Origin: Streptomyces sp. NRRL F-5123
GTDB taxonomy: Bacteria; Actinomycetota; Actinomycetes; Streptomycetales; Streptomycetaceae
Direction: 5' to 3'
Length of the DNA stretch: 64,000 nucleotides
Assembly: GCF_000721495.1 (NCBI RefSeq)
Contig: NZ_JOHY01000050.1
Span: forward strand, 13,965 to 77,964
Every line of letters starts with the position of its first letter. Positions within the stretch are counted from its first letter, which is position 1. This document shows, in pieces, positions 24,429 to 34,300 of this stretch. Below the pieces are notes generated by a model. The model searched no databases and was not told where the DNA came from. It saw only the letters and a list, made by a program, of their open reading frames with translations. The position numbers and the translations under genes were made by a program.

Positions 24429-25715
24429 ATGAATCAGCCGACGGCTGCTGCCCCGCGCGCCCGGGTCGGCCGCCTCGACTCGCTCACCGGACTGCGTTGG
24501 TGGGCGGCCTTCGCTGTCTTCGCCCACCACATGACCAATCTGGCGCCGCTGCCGGTCTATGACGTGATCGGTTACGGCAAGTACGGGGTGACGCTCTTCT
24601 TCGTGCTCTCCGGGTTCGTACTGACCTGGTCGGCGCGGCCGGGCGTCACCGCGCCCACCTTCTACTGGCGGCGTTTCGCCCGGATCTATCCCGCGCACTT
24701 CGTGGCCCTGCTGTTCGCGATCCCCGTCTTCTACAGCTACAGCCCCGACCCGGCCCAGAGCTGGGTCAAGCCCGTCAGCGTCGGGACCCTTCTGCTGTCC
24801 GTCCCGCTCATTCAGGGCTGGTGGCGGGATCCGGTCCTGATGTACTCGGGGAATCCCGCAGCCTGGACGCTGACCTGCGAGTTCTTCTTCTACGCACTGT
24901 TCCCGGTGCTGCATCGCGTGTTCGCGCGGCTGAGGGTGCGCGGGGCGCTTGTCGCGATGTGCCTCGCTTTCGCAGCGGCTTTCGCCTACCGCGTCTACGT
25001 ATGGTTCCACCCGCATTCCTGGGCCGCGGAGGCGCCGCTCCCGGTGGTACGGCTGAGTGAGTTCGTCATCGGAATCGCCATCGCTCGCGCGATGCTCTCC
25101 GGCTGGCGAGTGCGCATCGCCCCTGTCTGGGCGTTTCTGGGCGCCGCCGTCTTCGTCGGCTGGCTGGTCACCACCGCCGACCGGCCGGCCGGAAACACCT
25201 TTGCCGCCTTCGTACGGGTCACGAAGGACGAATGGATCATCTTCGCCTGTGCCGCGATGATCGCCACGGTCGCCTGGCGCGACCTCGCGGGCAAGCGCTC
25301 GTTGTTGCGCCGGCGTCCTCTCGTCCTCCTCGGCGAGTGGTCGTACGCGTTCTACCTCGTCCACGCGACCTTCATCTACATCGCCTGTGACACGTTCGGC
25401 AGGAAGACGGTGAGTTGGTCCAACCTGCCCTGGTACGCGGTCCTTCTCGTCATCTCGCTCGCCGGTGCCGCGGCGCTGCACTACGCCGTGGAACGCCCGA
25501 TGGAGCGGCGGCTGCGTACGTGGTGGGAGGCTCGGCAACCGCCCGCGCGGGAGCGTCGGCCGGTGGGAGGAGTGCCAGGAGTTCGGCTCGCCGGCGGCGG
25601 GCGGGTAGCAGATCTCGGCGCGGCAGATCCTTCGGAGGCACAAGCCCGAGCCGACGCGCTGGAGGTGCTCCGGCAGGGACTGCCGGATGCCGCGGACGGT
25701 CCGCAACGGACGTGA
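24429..25715 (+). CDS. Membrane acyltransferase 3 family protein
   Basis: The 428-aa protein is an acyltransferase_3 (OatA/NolL-like) enzyme with about ten membrane helices, which moves acyl groups onto sugars or other polar acceptors at the membrane. The family N-terminus is clear: RLDSLTGLRWWAAFAVFAHH (catalytic-type His), YGVTLFFVLSGFVLTW and FYWRRFARIYPAHFVALL with the conserved R-x-x-RI-P. Late helices include LGEWSYAFYLVHATFIY. The last 60 residues are hydrophilic. The start at 24429 follows an ATGTCATG overlap, and the ribosome site is weak (GAGAGTG). It starts 99 nt after tRNA-like copy 3. Confidence 0.9.
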   Translation: MNQPTAAAPRARVGRLDSLTGLRWWAAFAVFAHHMTNLAPLPVYDVIGYGKYGVTLFFVLSGFVLTWSARPGVTAPTFYWRRFARIYPAHFVALLFAIPVFYSYSPDPAQSWVKPVSVGTLLLSVPLIQGWWRDPVLMYSGNPAAWTLTCEFFFYALFPVLHRVFARLRVRGALVAMCLAFAAAFAYRVYVWFHPHSWAAEAPLPVVRLSEFVIGIAIARAMLSGWRVRIAPVWAFLGAAVFVGWLVTTADRPAGNTFAAFVRVTKDEWIIFACAAMIATVAWRDLAGKRSLLRRRPLVLLGEWSYAFYLVHATFIYIACDTFGRKTVSWSNLPWYAVLLVISLAGAAALHYAVERPMERRLRTWWEARQPPARERRPVGGVPGVRLAGGGRVADLGAADPSEAQARADALEVLRQGLPDAADGPQRT

Positions 25716-25736
25716 CCAGGTGTCGCCGCACGGTGG

Positions 25737-26978
25737 CTACCAGGTCTTGAACTCGACCTTCCCGGTGCCCATACGGAAGCTTCCGTCGGAGTACAGGGTG
25801 GGGCGGGCCTCGACGTGATCGCCGCTGTACTCCTCGACGTGGCGGATCGTGACACTGCCGGGAACCGTGAAGTCGATCAGGGCGATGGCGACCCAGTAGG
25901 AGAGGTTGCGATCGTTGAACAGCGGTACCGTCACGGTGGAACCCCGCCCGTCGGTGACGACCGCGCGCGCTCCGTAGGACTTGAACGAACCGGGGCCGTT
26001 TTCCACCGCGCTGTACGCGCACAGGAGGACGTAGCCCTGGAGGTCCGGGCGGCAGATGGTGACGGTCTCGCGGCCAGGTGCTTTCGAATCGCCGTCCAGA
26101 GCGATGTACGGCGGATCGGTGAGCGAACCGAGTCGACGGTAGTAGACGAGTTCCTTCGACTCGCTCGGGCGCTTGCGATGGGGTGTGACACGGCTTCCCG
26201 GGACGAACAAGGCGTACAGGTCGAGGTCGGCTCCGGCTTCCCGGCGGGCCGCGCTGCCGCCGTTCCATTCGAGGGCGGCGGTCACCAGGAGGGCGGTGTC
26301 GTCCTTGCGCAAATTGATCGTCGCCCGGCCTGCCTTCGCAAGGGCGATCTTGCCAAGAGGCGCGGGCGGCTGCCCGGAACGAGGGGGCGCCGCTTCGGGC
26401 ACCTGCTCCGTCGCCGATGGCGTCCGCGGCCCGTACGCCTGCTGGTGGGGCACCGGGGGCGGCGGCGGGGCCGTGGACGGCCCCGGATCGTCCACGACGA
26501 TGCCGAAGTCCGCGGCCAGACCGGCCAGCCCCGTGTCCCAGCCCTGCCCCACCGCCCTCGCCTTCCAGCCACCCGCGCGCCGGTACAGCTCGACCAGGAC
26601 CGCGACGGTCTCCCGGCGGACGAGCGGCGGCGGAGTGAAACCCACCCGGGCCGGACCGCACTCGACCAGTGCGCGAGGGGTGCTGTCCGCATCGAAGCAG
26701 GGCGCCGGGAGCTCCGGATCGATACCGGCGACGATCGCGACGGCGTGGACCGACGAAGGGACCGCGGCCAGGTCGACGACGACGGTCCGCTCGTCGAGCA
26801 CGACCCCGTCCTGCGCGGGGTGGTTGTAGAAGACGAGATCGTCATCACTTCTCACCTTGCCGTCCCGCCCGAGGAGAACGGCGGAGACGTCGATACCCGT
26901 GCTGGGCGAGGTGAGCGTGACACGGCAGACCGCTGCGGACAGGACCGTGTTGCCGCCTTTGACAAGCGTGGTGATCAT
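25737..26978 (-). CDS. TerD-family stress protein, two TerD domains
   Basis: The 413-aa protein has two calcium-binding TerD-type domains joined by a proline-rich linker (residues about 165-215, PGPSTAPPPPPVPHQQ). The N-terminal copy shows DVSAVLLGRDGKVRSDDDLVFYN and GDAR-like charge patterns. The C-terminal copy shows ADLDLYALFVPGS and YIALDGDSKA, then FNDRNLSYWVAIALIDF and KVEFKTW at the end. TerD proteins are linked to tellurite/oxidative stress and differentiation in Streptomyces. It converges with the acyltransferase and diverges from the kinase gene. Confidence 0.9.
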   Translation of the reverse strand: MITTLVKGGNTVLSAAVCRVTLTSPSTGIDVSAVLLGRDGKVRSDDDLVFYNHPAQDGVVLDERTVVVDLAAVPSSVHAVAIVAGIDPELPAPCFDADSTPRALVECGPARVGFTPPPLVRRETVAVLVELYRRAGGWKARAVGQGWDTGLAGLAADFGIVVDDPGPSTAPPPPPVPHQQAYGPRTPSATEQVPEAAPPRSGQPPAPLGKIALAKAGRATINLRKDDTALLVTAALEWNGGSAARREAGADLDLYALFVPGSRVTPHRKRPSESKELVYYRRLGSLTDPPYIALDGDSKAPGRETVTICRPDLQGYVLLCAYSAVENGPGSFKSYGARAVVTDGRGSTVTVPLFNDRNLSYWVAIALIDFTVPGSVTIRHVEEYSGDHVEARPTLYSDGSFRMGTGKVEFKTW

Positions 26979-27171
26979 GAGCGCCCCTCACAGCGTTGTG
27001 TGCCTGGTCGTACCCTTGCACCGATCTCAGCGGCGAATCGGGAATTTCTCGACGGACCGGATGAACCGGCGGAGGACCTCCCGCGAGGCGCCGGAGCCGG
27101 GTTCGCGGCCGCGGGGGCAGGGCCTAGCCTGATGGCGGTGAGGCAGGCAGGCGCGGGAAAGGTGATCGTCG

Positions 27172-29328
27172 ATGACGCCCCTGAACACCGAGGACCCGAG
27201 GTCCGTAGGTGGCTACACCCTTCTCGGCCGACTCGGGGTGGGCGGCATGGGAGTCGTCTATCTGGGCGTCTCCGCTTCGGGACGGCAGGTCGCGGTCAAG
27301 TTCGTGCACGGGCCGTATGCCCAGGAGGAGGAGTTCCGTGCGCGCTTCCGGCAGGAGGTCGCTGCTGCGCGCAGGGTGAGCGGGGCCTTCACCGCGCCGG
27401 TCGTGGACGCCGATCCGGACGCGGACCGGCCGTGGATGGCGACGCTCTACGTACCGGGGCCCACTCTGGACGAAGTCGTGAAGAAGCAGGGCCCGTTGAG
27501 CCAGCGGGAGCTGCGTGACCTGGGGCTGGGGCTCGCCGAAGCGCTGCGCGACATCCACCGGGCGGGCCTGGTCCACCGGGACCTCAAACCGGCCAACGTG
27601 CTGATGTGCGAGGACGGGCCGCGCGTCATCGACTTCGGCATCTCGCGCGTTTCCGACAGCCAGAAGCTCACCATGACCGGGCGGATGATGGGCACTCCGC
27701 CCTTCATGTCGCCGGAGCAGTTGGCCTCTCCCCGGGATGTCACCCCGGCGTCGGACGTGTTCTCGCTGGGGTCCCTGCTGGTGTTCGCGGCCGTCGGCAC
27801 GGGACCGTTCGACGCCGACAGCCCGTACATGACGGGCTACCAGGTGATGTACGAGACCCCGGACCTCGGCGGGGTGCCCGAAGCGCTCGCGGACGTGGTC
27901 GAGCGCTGCCTGGCCAAGGACCCGGCAGACCGGCTGGAACTGGGGGAGCTGCACCGCATCCTCCGGGAGCTACCGGAATCGGACGCCACCGCGCCCCCGC
28001 AGGCCAGGGACTCCGCGCGACCCCGGCCCCGCCCCACTCCCCAGGACGAGGCCGCCGGCTCCGCGAGCGCCGCACCGGGCTCGGGCAAGCGTCGCCGGAC
28101 ACGGATGCTGCTCGCCGGCGCCGTGGCGGCCTTGGCCGTGACGGGGCTCCTGGTCGGGGCAGGCGTCTACGTGGTGCACCGGCACAGCACCACCACCTCC
28201 CGCACCGCCCCCGCAACCACCGCCACCGCTGCCCGGGCCCCCTCGCTGCCCGGCGGCTGGCGGCCCTGGACCACGAACCTGCGGTACGACGTGAAGGGCA
28301 TCCCGCTGGACTACGAAAGCGCCGGATGCGTGGCGGAGGGAACCGCCCTCTACTGCGGTGGTACGGGCTTCACCGTCGCCAGGGTCGACGCCGCCTCCGG
28401 CCGCGTCCTGTGGCGCAGCGGCACCCGCCCCCAGAACGCGCGGCCGATCGGCGTCCGCGACGGGATCGTCTACGCGTACGAAGATCCGGACGACAGGACC
28501 AGGCGCGTGGTGGCCCTCGACGCCCGTACCGGACACCAGCGGTGGCAGCGCGACGTCAGCGGCACCCAGGAAGCCGTCCTGTACGACGGCGGGCTGCTGG
28601 CCGTGTCCACGGACTCGACCTTCGCCGCCTACGGGCCCTCCGGCAAGAAGCTGTGGGAAGCGCCCTCGCTGGACGAGTACTGCACCGCGGCGGCGCTGGG
28701 AGGCGCCCCCTACGCCCTGTGCTCGGCGGGCACCGAACCCGGCCAGGGCCCGGTCGACCTGGAGAAGCTCAGCCGCGACAGCCTGGCGGAGATCGCCACT
28801 CTGCCCACGGGGGCCGAAGCGCTCGGCGCTTTCCGCGGCCAACCCGTCTTCCTCGCCCCCCAGACCACGAAGACCGTGTACGAATCCGGATACGAGCGGC
28901 CGTACAACGCCGTCCTGCGCGTTGACCCGGATTCCGGGCAGGTGGAGCGGATACCGCTCGCACGTCCGCTGGCCGGCACGGCCACCCTTGTGGACGGCGT
29001 CGTCTACTTCGTCCGGACCAACGGGTCGGTCACCGCGGTGTCGGCGGACAGCGGCGAACAGCTCTGGCAGAGGACCACGGACATGGAAAACCTGTCCGCG
29101 CCCGCGGTGTCGGCCGCGTACGGGCGGGTCTACTTCTCCAACCGCTTCGGCCGGTTGCTGGCGCTCGACAGCCGCACGGGCCGGGAGGTGTGGCGCACCC
29201 CCGCCCTGGACGACCCCGGGGACAAGACAGCGGACATCCCCCCGAGCGTGCAGCTCGTCAAGGACGTGATCGTGGCGACGGCCGGCGACACGGCCTTCTC
29301 CCGGAGCCCGGACGCGCCTGCTTCCTGA
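27172..29328 (+). CDS. Membrane Ser/Thr protein kinase with PQQ-like beta-propeller sensor
   Basis: The 718-aa protein has an N-terminal Hanks kinase: GVGGMGVVYLG glycine loop, VAVKFV Lys, LVHRDLKPANVLM catalytic loop, IDFGISRV (DFG) and GTPPFMSPEQL. A Pro/Ala-rich juxtamembrane part follows, then one helix (MLLAGAVAALAVTGLLVGAG, residues about 310-330). The extracellular half has PQQ-binding-like propeller repeats (RVLWRSGTRPQN, GHQRWQRDVSG, SGEQLWQRTTD, TGREVWRTPAL). This is a common Streptomyces PASTA-less sensor kinase. The start has GGTGAT 5 nt upstream. It is monocistronic by spacing. Confidence 0.95.
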   Translation: MTPLNTEDPRSVGGYTLLGRLGVGGMGVVYLGVSASGRQVAVKFVHGPYAQEEEFRARFRQEVAAARRVSGAFTAPVVDADPDADRPWMATLYVPGPTLDEVVKKQGPLSQRELRDLGLGLAEALRDIHRAGLVHRDLKPANVLMCEDGPRVIDFGISRVSDSQKLTMTGRMMGTPPFMSPEQLASPRDVTPASDVFSLGSLLVFAAVGTGPFDADSPYMTGYQVMYETPDLGGVPEALADVVERCLAKDPADRLELGELHRILRELPESDATAPPQARDSARPRPRPTPQDEAAGSASAAPGSGKRRRTRMLLAGAVAALAVTGLLVGAGVYVVHRHSTTTSRTAPATTATAARAPSLPGGWRPWTTNLRYDVKGIPLDYESAGCVAEGTALYCGGTGFTVARVDAASGRVLWRSGTRPQNARPIGVRDGIVYAYEDPDDRTRRVVALDARTGHQRWQRDVSGTQEAVLYDGGLLAVSTDSTFAAYGPSGKKLWEAPSLDEYCTAAALGGAPYALCSAGTEPGQGPVDLEKLSRDSLAEIATLPTGAEALGAFRGQPVFLAPQTTKTVYESGYERPYNAVLRVDPDSGQVERIPLARPLAGTATLVDGVVYFVRTNGSVTAVSADSGEQLWQRTTDMENLSAPAVSAAYGRVYFSNRFGRLLALDSRTGREVWRTPALDDPGDKTADIPPSVQLVKDVIVATAGDTAFSRSPDAPAS

Positions 29329-29879
29329 CCCGCCGGCCCGAAGCGGGGCCGCGCGGGTCTGCGCGTCGGCGGAGCCGAGCGCGTACATCTGAGCGTCACC
29401 GCCTGCGAACGAATGAACGTGATCGGTTCCTGGTGCGTCGAGGACCTGCGGGTCGGCAGTCTGCTGCTGGTCGGCAGGTGCGGCGGCGGGCGGCGAGCGG
29501 CGGTCCTGGATACGCGTTGCCGGGATGGGGCCTGCCTCGTGGCGCCGGGTCCGGTTGCAGACGCCCGGCATCGAAACCTCTAGGATCGCCAGCGAGGTAG
29601 GGAGACACATGGCCGGTGGGAAGGGCTCCGAACAGACCTGTACCTCCGCATCGCGTTCAGGCTTTCCGTCCCGTCCGGCGGCGCGGTGTCCAGCGCCCGG
29701 CCCGGGAAGAGGTCCGCGGATGCCGGCCACGGATCGCCACCGGCGCTTCCGTCCCGGCCGCCGGAGTTCGCTGCCACGACGCCGCAGCGCTGCCCGCTGC
29801 CCAAAGCACCGGTGCTGAGCAACTGGTCACGAGTGAAATCGTCTTGTCCCGAAATCAGTGGATGGCAGGGAGTTCACGG
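29329..29879. other. 551-bp intergenic stretch with no gene seen
   Basis: Between the kinase and the flavoprotein gene there are only short overlapping frames without family resemblance or ribosome sites. I see no repeat, RNA gene or strong hairpin here. Confidence 0.5.
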
Positions 29880-30806
29880 ATGAACGCACCACACGAGACA
29901 GATGTGCTGGTAGTCGGCGCCGGCCCGTCCGGCGTGGCGGCCGCGCTGATGGCGGCCAGTCTGAACCTCCGGACGGCGGTGGTGGAGGCTGCCTCGGTGG
30001 GCGGCAAGCTGCACGCCATCGGGGCGCTGGAGAACGTCTCCGGCAACTGGACCACCGGCCCCCAACTCGCTGAGGCCCTCGCCTCCGACCTGGACCGCCT
30101 GCAGCAGGCCGGCCGGTGCTCCGTCATACGGGCCCGTGCTGTGAGCGTCACCGGCTACGACGACCGGGCGGATCTCGTACTCGACGACGGACGCGTGCTG
30201 AGTGCGCAGGTGGTGGTGGTCGCCACCGGTGTGTCGACCATGGCTCCGCCCGAGGCCGACTGGATCAGCGCTCCCGAACAGCCCTCCGTCCCGCTGCTGT
30301 GGCGCACCGGACCCGCGGACCTCACGGACCGGACCTACGTCCTCGGAGCTGACCGCCCCCTCGGGACGTGGCTCCGCACGCACCCGCACTCTCCGACGAC
30401 GCTGCACGTCCTCTGCCCGCCGGCGGACGACTACAAGATCAGTGAAGTCTCGGGAGACGAGCGCGTCCGCGTCGTGCCCGTCTCCCAGGTGGCCCTGTCA
30501 CCGGCGCCGGACGGCGACGGGTGGAGTCTGCTGGTCAAGGACCGGCAGGGAGAGCGCACGTCCTACGTCTCCACAACGGTGTTGAGCAACCTCGGCAGCA
30601 AACCCGCGGCCTTGGACGGCCTCGCCCTGAGCGAGGACGGCTACTGCCCGCCCGGCAAGCAGCACCCCCGGATCCGAACCGCCGGCGACCTGAGGGCAGC
30701 CCAGTTCCAGCGCATCGCGACAGGCCAGGGCTCGGGAGCGGAGGCCGTGCTCGCGGCCTACTACGCCACCGTGCCTTCCGGGTCCGTGCACGTCACCGGA
30801 CCGTGA
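29880..30806 (+). CDS. Thioredoxin-reductase-like FAD oxidoreductase without redox cysteines
   Basis: The 308-aa protein has an N-terminal FAD Rossmann motif (DVLVVGAGPSGVAAALMAAS) and the pattern VGGKLHAIGALENVSG that parallels the GG-L-IENYPG region of thioredoxin reductases. A VVVVATGVSTMAPP segment follows. The C-terminus has IRTAGDLRAAQFQRIATGQGSGAEAV, close to the family GDVR...QV-TA-GDG-AA motif. No CxxC is present, and the second (NADPH) glycine motif is weak, so it is unlikely to reduce thioredoxin. The start at 29880 has GGGAG 9 nt upstream. It converges with the WD40 gene. Confidence 0.85.
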   Translation: MNAPHETDVLVVGAGPSGVAAALMAASLNLRTAVVEAASVGGKLHAIGALENVSGNWTTGPQLAEALASDLDRLQQAGRCSVIRARAVSVTGYDDRADLVLDDGRVLSAQVVVVATGVSTMAPPEADWISAPEQPSVPLLWRTGPADLTDRTYVLGADRPLGTWLRTHPHSPTTLHVLCPPADDYKISEVSGDERVRVVPVSQVALSPAPDGDGWSLLVKDRQGERTSYVSTTVLSNLGSKPAALDGLALSEDGYCPPGKQHPRIRTAGDLRAAQFQRIATGQGSGAEAVLAAYYATVPSGSVHVTGP

Positions 30807-30827
30807 GGCGGACGGTGGGGAACGGGC

Positions 30828-31376
30828 TCAGCCCGGTGCCGGCGAGCCGGTGCCCGGGGCGAAGGCGAACAGGTACGCCCCCGCCGTCCCCGAGGTAGCC
30901 ACGCCGGTGCCGTCGGGCAACCAGCAGCAGGACAGCAGCGCTCCGTCAACGCGCATCTGCGTTGCCGGGAGCCCGGTGGCCGTGTCCCAGATCCGCACCG
31001 TCCGGTCGTTGCCGGCCGTGGCCAGCCACGAGCCGTCCGGCGAAATCGCCACCGCACGCACCGGACCGCTGTGGCCGGTCAGCGTGCGGGGCACGGCGTC
31101 GGCGGCCGTGTCCCAGATCCGCACCGTCCCGTCGTCGCCGGCCGTGGCCAGCCACGAGCCGTCCGGCGAAATCCCCACCGCACGCACCGGACCACTGTGG
31201 CCGGTCAACGTGCGCACGGCAGCGCCCGTGGCCGTGTCCCAGATCCGCACCGACCGGTCGTCGCCGGTGGTCACCAGCCACGAGCCGTCCGGCGAGACCG
31301 CCACCGCCGTCACCCAGTCGGTGTGGCCGGTCAACGTACGCACTGCCCCACCGCCCGCCGCGTCCCAGATCCGGCC
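30828..31376 (-). pseudogene. Cut-off C-terminal WD40 blades of the NB-ARC/WD40 gene
   Basis: In the frame next to that of the upstream gene, WD40 units continue: GAAVRTLTGHSGPVRAVGIS-type repeats, three of them complete, then a diverged last blade ending FAFAPGTGSPAPG at 30828. The frame shift comes from about 25 missing bases near 31372-31377, where AGATCCG is joined directly to GCCAGCCACGAG. With the deletion repaired, the gene would run from 35719 to 30828. It could be translated only by frameshifting, so I treat it as disrupted unless the read is wrong. Confidence 0.75.
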
Positions 31377-34300
31377 AGCCACGAGCCGTCCGGCGAAATC
31401 CCCACCGCACGCACCGGACCACTGTGGCCGGTCAACGTGCGCACCACCCCACCGCCCGCCGCGTCCCAGATCCGCACCGTCCCGTCGTCGCCGGCCGTGG
31501 CCAGCCACGAGCCGTCCGGCGAGGCCGCGACCGCCGTCACCGGGCCGGTGTGGCCGGTGGCCGTGACGGTCGTACGGCCGATGGCGGCGTCCCAGATCCG
31601 CACCGTCCCGTCGTGGCTGGTGGTGGCCAGCCACGAGCCGTCCGGCGAGACCGCCACCGCGATCCGCACCGACCGGTCGTTGCCGGTCGTGGCCAGCCAC
31701 GAGCCGTCCGGCGAAATCCCCACCGCACGCACCGGACCGCTGTGGCCGGTCAGCGTGCGCACGACAGCGCCGGTAGCGGCGTCCCAGATCCGCACCGTCC
31801 CGTCGTCACTGGCCGTGGCCAGCCACGAGCCGTCCGGCGAGACCGCCACCGCACGCACCGGACCACTGTGGCCGGTCAGCTCGCGCACGACAGCGCCCGT
31901 GGCCGTGTCCCGGATCCGGACCGTGCCGTCATGGCTGGTGGTCACCAGCCACGAGCCGTCCGGCGAGACCGCCACCGCACGCACCGGACCGCTGTGGCCG
32001 GTCAGCGTGCGCACGGCAGCGCCCGTGGCGGCGTCCCAGATCCGCACCGTCTCGTCGTTGCTGGTGGTGGCCAGCCACGAGCCGTCCGGCGAGACCGCCA
32101 CCGCGTTCACCGGGTCGGTGTGGCCGGTCAGCGTGCGGGTGAGGGCGCCGGTGGCCCTGTCCCAGATCCGCACCGTCCGGTCGTTGCTGGTGGTGGCCAG
32201 CCAGGAGCTGTCGGGTGAGACCGCCACCGCGGTCACCCAGTCGGTGTGGCCGGTCAGCGTGCGCACGACGGCGCCCGTGGCCGTGTCCCAGATCCGCACC
32301 GTCTCGTCGTTGCCGGCCGTGGCCAGCCACGAGCCGTCCGGCGAGACCGCCACCGCGGTCACCGGGCCGGTGTTGCCGGTCAGGGTGCGGCGCAGAGCGG
32401 GGTCGGGGAGGTCGGGAAGCGGCCACCTGTTGCGGAGAGCGGGGTGCGGGGAGCGCCAGGAGCGGCTGACGACCTGCCAGGGGGCGTATGCACCCAGGCG
32501 GGAGTACAGGACGGCGGTGAGGGCGTGCCCGGGGACGGTCGGGGTGAGCAGATGGGCGGCGGAGGTGAAGGCGTGCGCGGCGGCGCGGGCGGTGGGGGTT
32601 TCGATGGCGGTCAGGTCGGCCCACGGCGCGGTGGTGCCGCGGGTGTGCAGGCGCCAGGCGATCCAGCGCAGGTCGGTGGCGACGGCTTCGGCCTGTACCG
32701 GGCGGCCGGCGTCCAGGAGGTGGGTGACGAGGTGGTCGGCCAGGTAGCCGTCCGGCATCTGCCACCACGCCCGCCCCACGGCGGGATCGGTGCCGGGCTG
32801 CGGTGGCGCCGGGGGCAGACCGGCCGCGGCGGCGTCGACCAGGACGGCGTTGGTCTGCCGCAGTCGGGTCTCGCCGAGGCGGGCGCGCAGATCGTCGCGG
32901 ATGACGTCGTGCAGCCGGATCTGCCCGCCGGCCTGCGGGTCGGGTTCCGGGGCCAGCAGGGAGGCCCAGGCCAGGTCGGCGCACAGTCTCCTGGAATCCT
33001 GCGCGGTGAGTGAGCCGGTGGACTGCCACAGCTCGGCGACGAGGCTGACGGGGATGCTCTCGTCCTCGGCGAAGACGCCCAGTTCGCCGAAGCGTTCGTC
33101 ACCGCCGGGGGGCAGGAGCTGTGCGGCGGTCTCGACGGCCGCCCGGACCGCGGTGCTGCGCTGGAGCGGGTCCCTCAGGTCGACCTCCGCGCGGGAGTCG
33201 GCGGTGGCAGGCGCGTGCCGCCGCATCCGTTCCAGGAGGCCGGCGGCGGCTGACGCGGGGTCGGCGCCGGCGGCCAGCAGTCCGGCGAGCGTCTGGTGGA
33301 CCAGACGCAGCAGCAGCGGCCACCGCCCGGTCGCGCGCAGCAGCCCCTCGGTGGCCTCGTCCGGCCACGCAGGCAGCTGCCAGGTCAGCAGACGCCTCGC
33401 CTGCTGCTCGGACATCGGGCCGACCGGGATTCGCGGAGCGTCGCCGGGGAGCAGATCCGGGGTCCGGGTGGTCACCAGCCGCACACAGCCCTTGCCGTCG
33501 ACCAGGAAGGGTTCGAGCTGCTCGCGGAACCAGACGTCGTCCAGGATCAGCAGCACCGGGGGCCGCGCGTCCAGCACCCGTCCCAGATACGCACCGGCCG
33601 ACTGCGGATCGCCGAACGATTTCGCGTCCCCCGTGATGAACTGCGCGGCCTCGGCCACCTTGGCCGCGACGGCGGCCGGGCTGCGGACGTTCGGGCCCAG
33701 CACGATCCGGTGGATCCGGCCCCCGAAGTGCCTGCGCACCCGCGGGCGCGCCCGGACCGTCTCGGCCAGCACCGTCTTCCCGAAGCCCATGGCACCGTGC
33801 ACGCCCACCACCTGCCGCGTACGCCGGCAGACCGCGGACACCACCGCGTCCGCCTCGTCGCGGTCCACCACCCACTCCGGTACGGACTGCGGCGGCCGCG
33901 GCAGCGGCCCGTCCTGCCCGGCACCGGGCCGCGACCACGGCGGGACGGGAATCCGTCCCGAATCGCGGGCCGCGGCCGGCTCCGCGCCGGTTTCCGGATC
34001 GTCTGCCCCCGATCCTGATTCCGGCGCCCACGCGAGGTCGGGCGTGTCGGTGAGACCGAGCCGGCTGAGCATGGTGGGGCCGAGCCAGGCGAATTCACGG
34101 GCGTGCTCGGGAAGTGTGTCGGTGCCGCCCTCCCATCGGAGCCAGGCGGGGAAGTCCGGGTGGTGGCCGGCCAATTCGGCGATGCGTTCGGACACCCTCC
34201 CCATCGTTTCGACGATGTGCGCGGTCGGGGCCGCGTCCAGCAGGATGTCGCCGACGCCGTCGGCGAAGGCGTAGAGCTGCTGACCCGCGGGGGCCCGCCG

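Noticed and set aside
31071..32747. Long plus-strand frame of 558 aa across the WD40 region
   Set aside because: Antisense of the repeated WD40 units; repetition of the coding strand keeps the opposite frame open.
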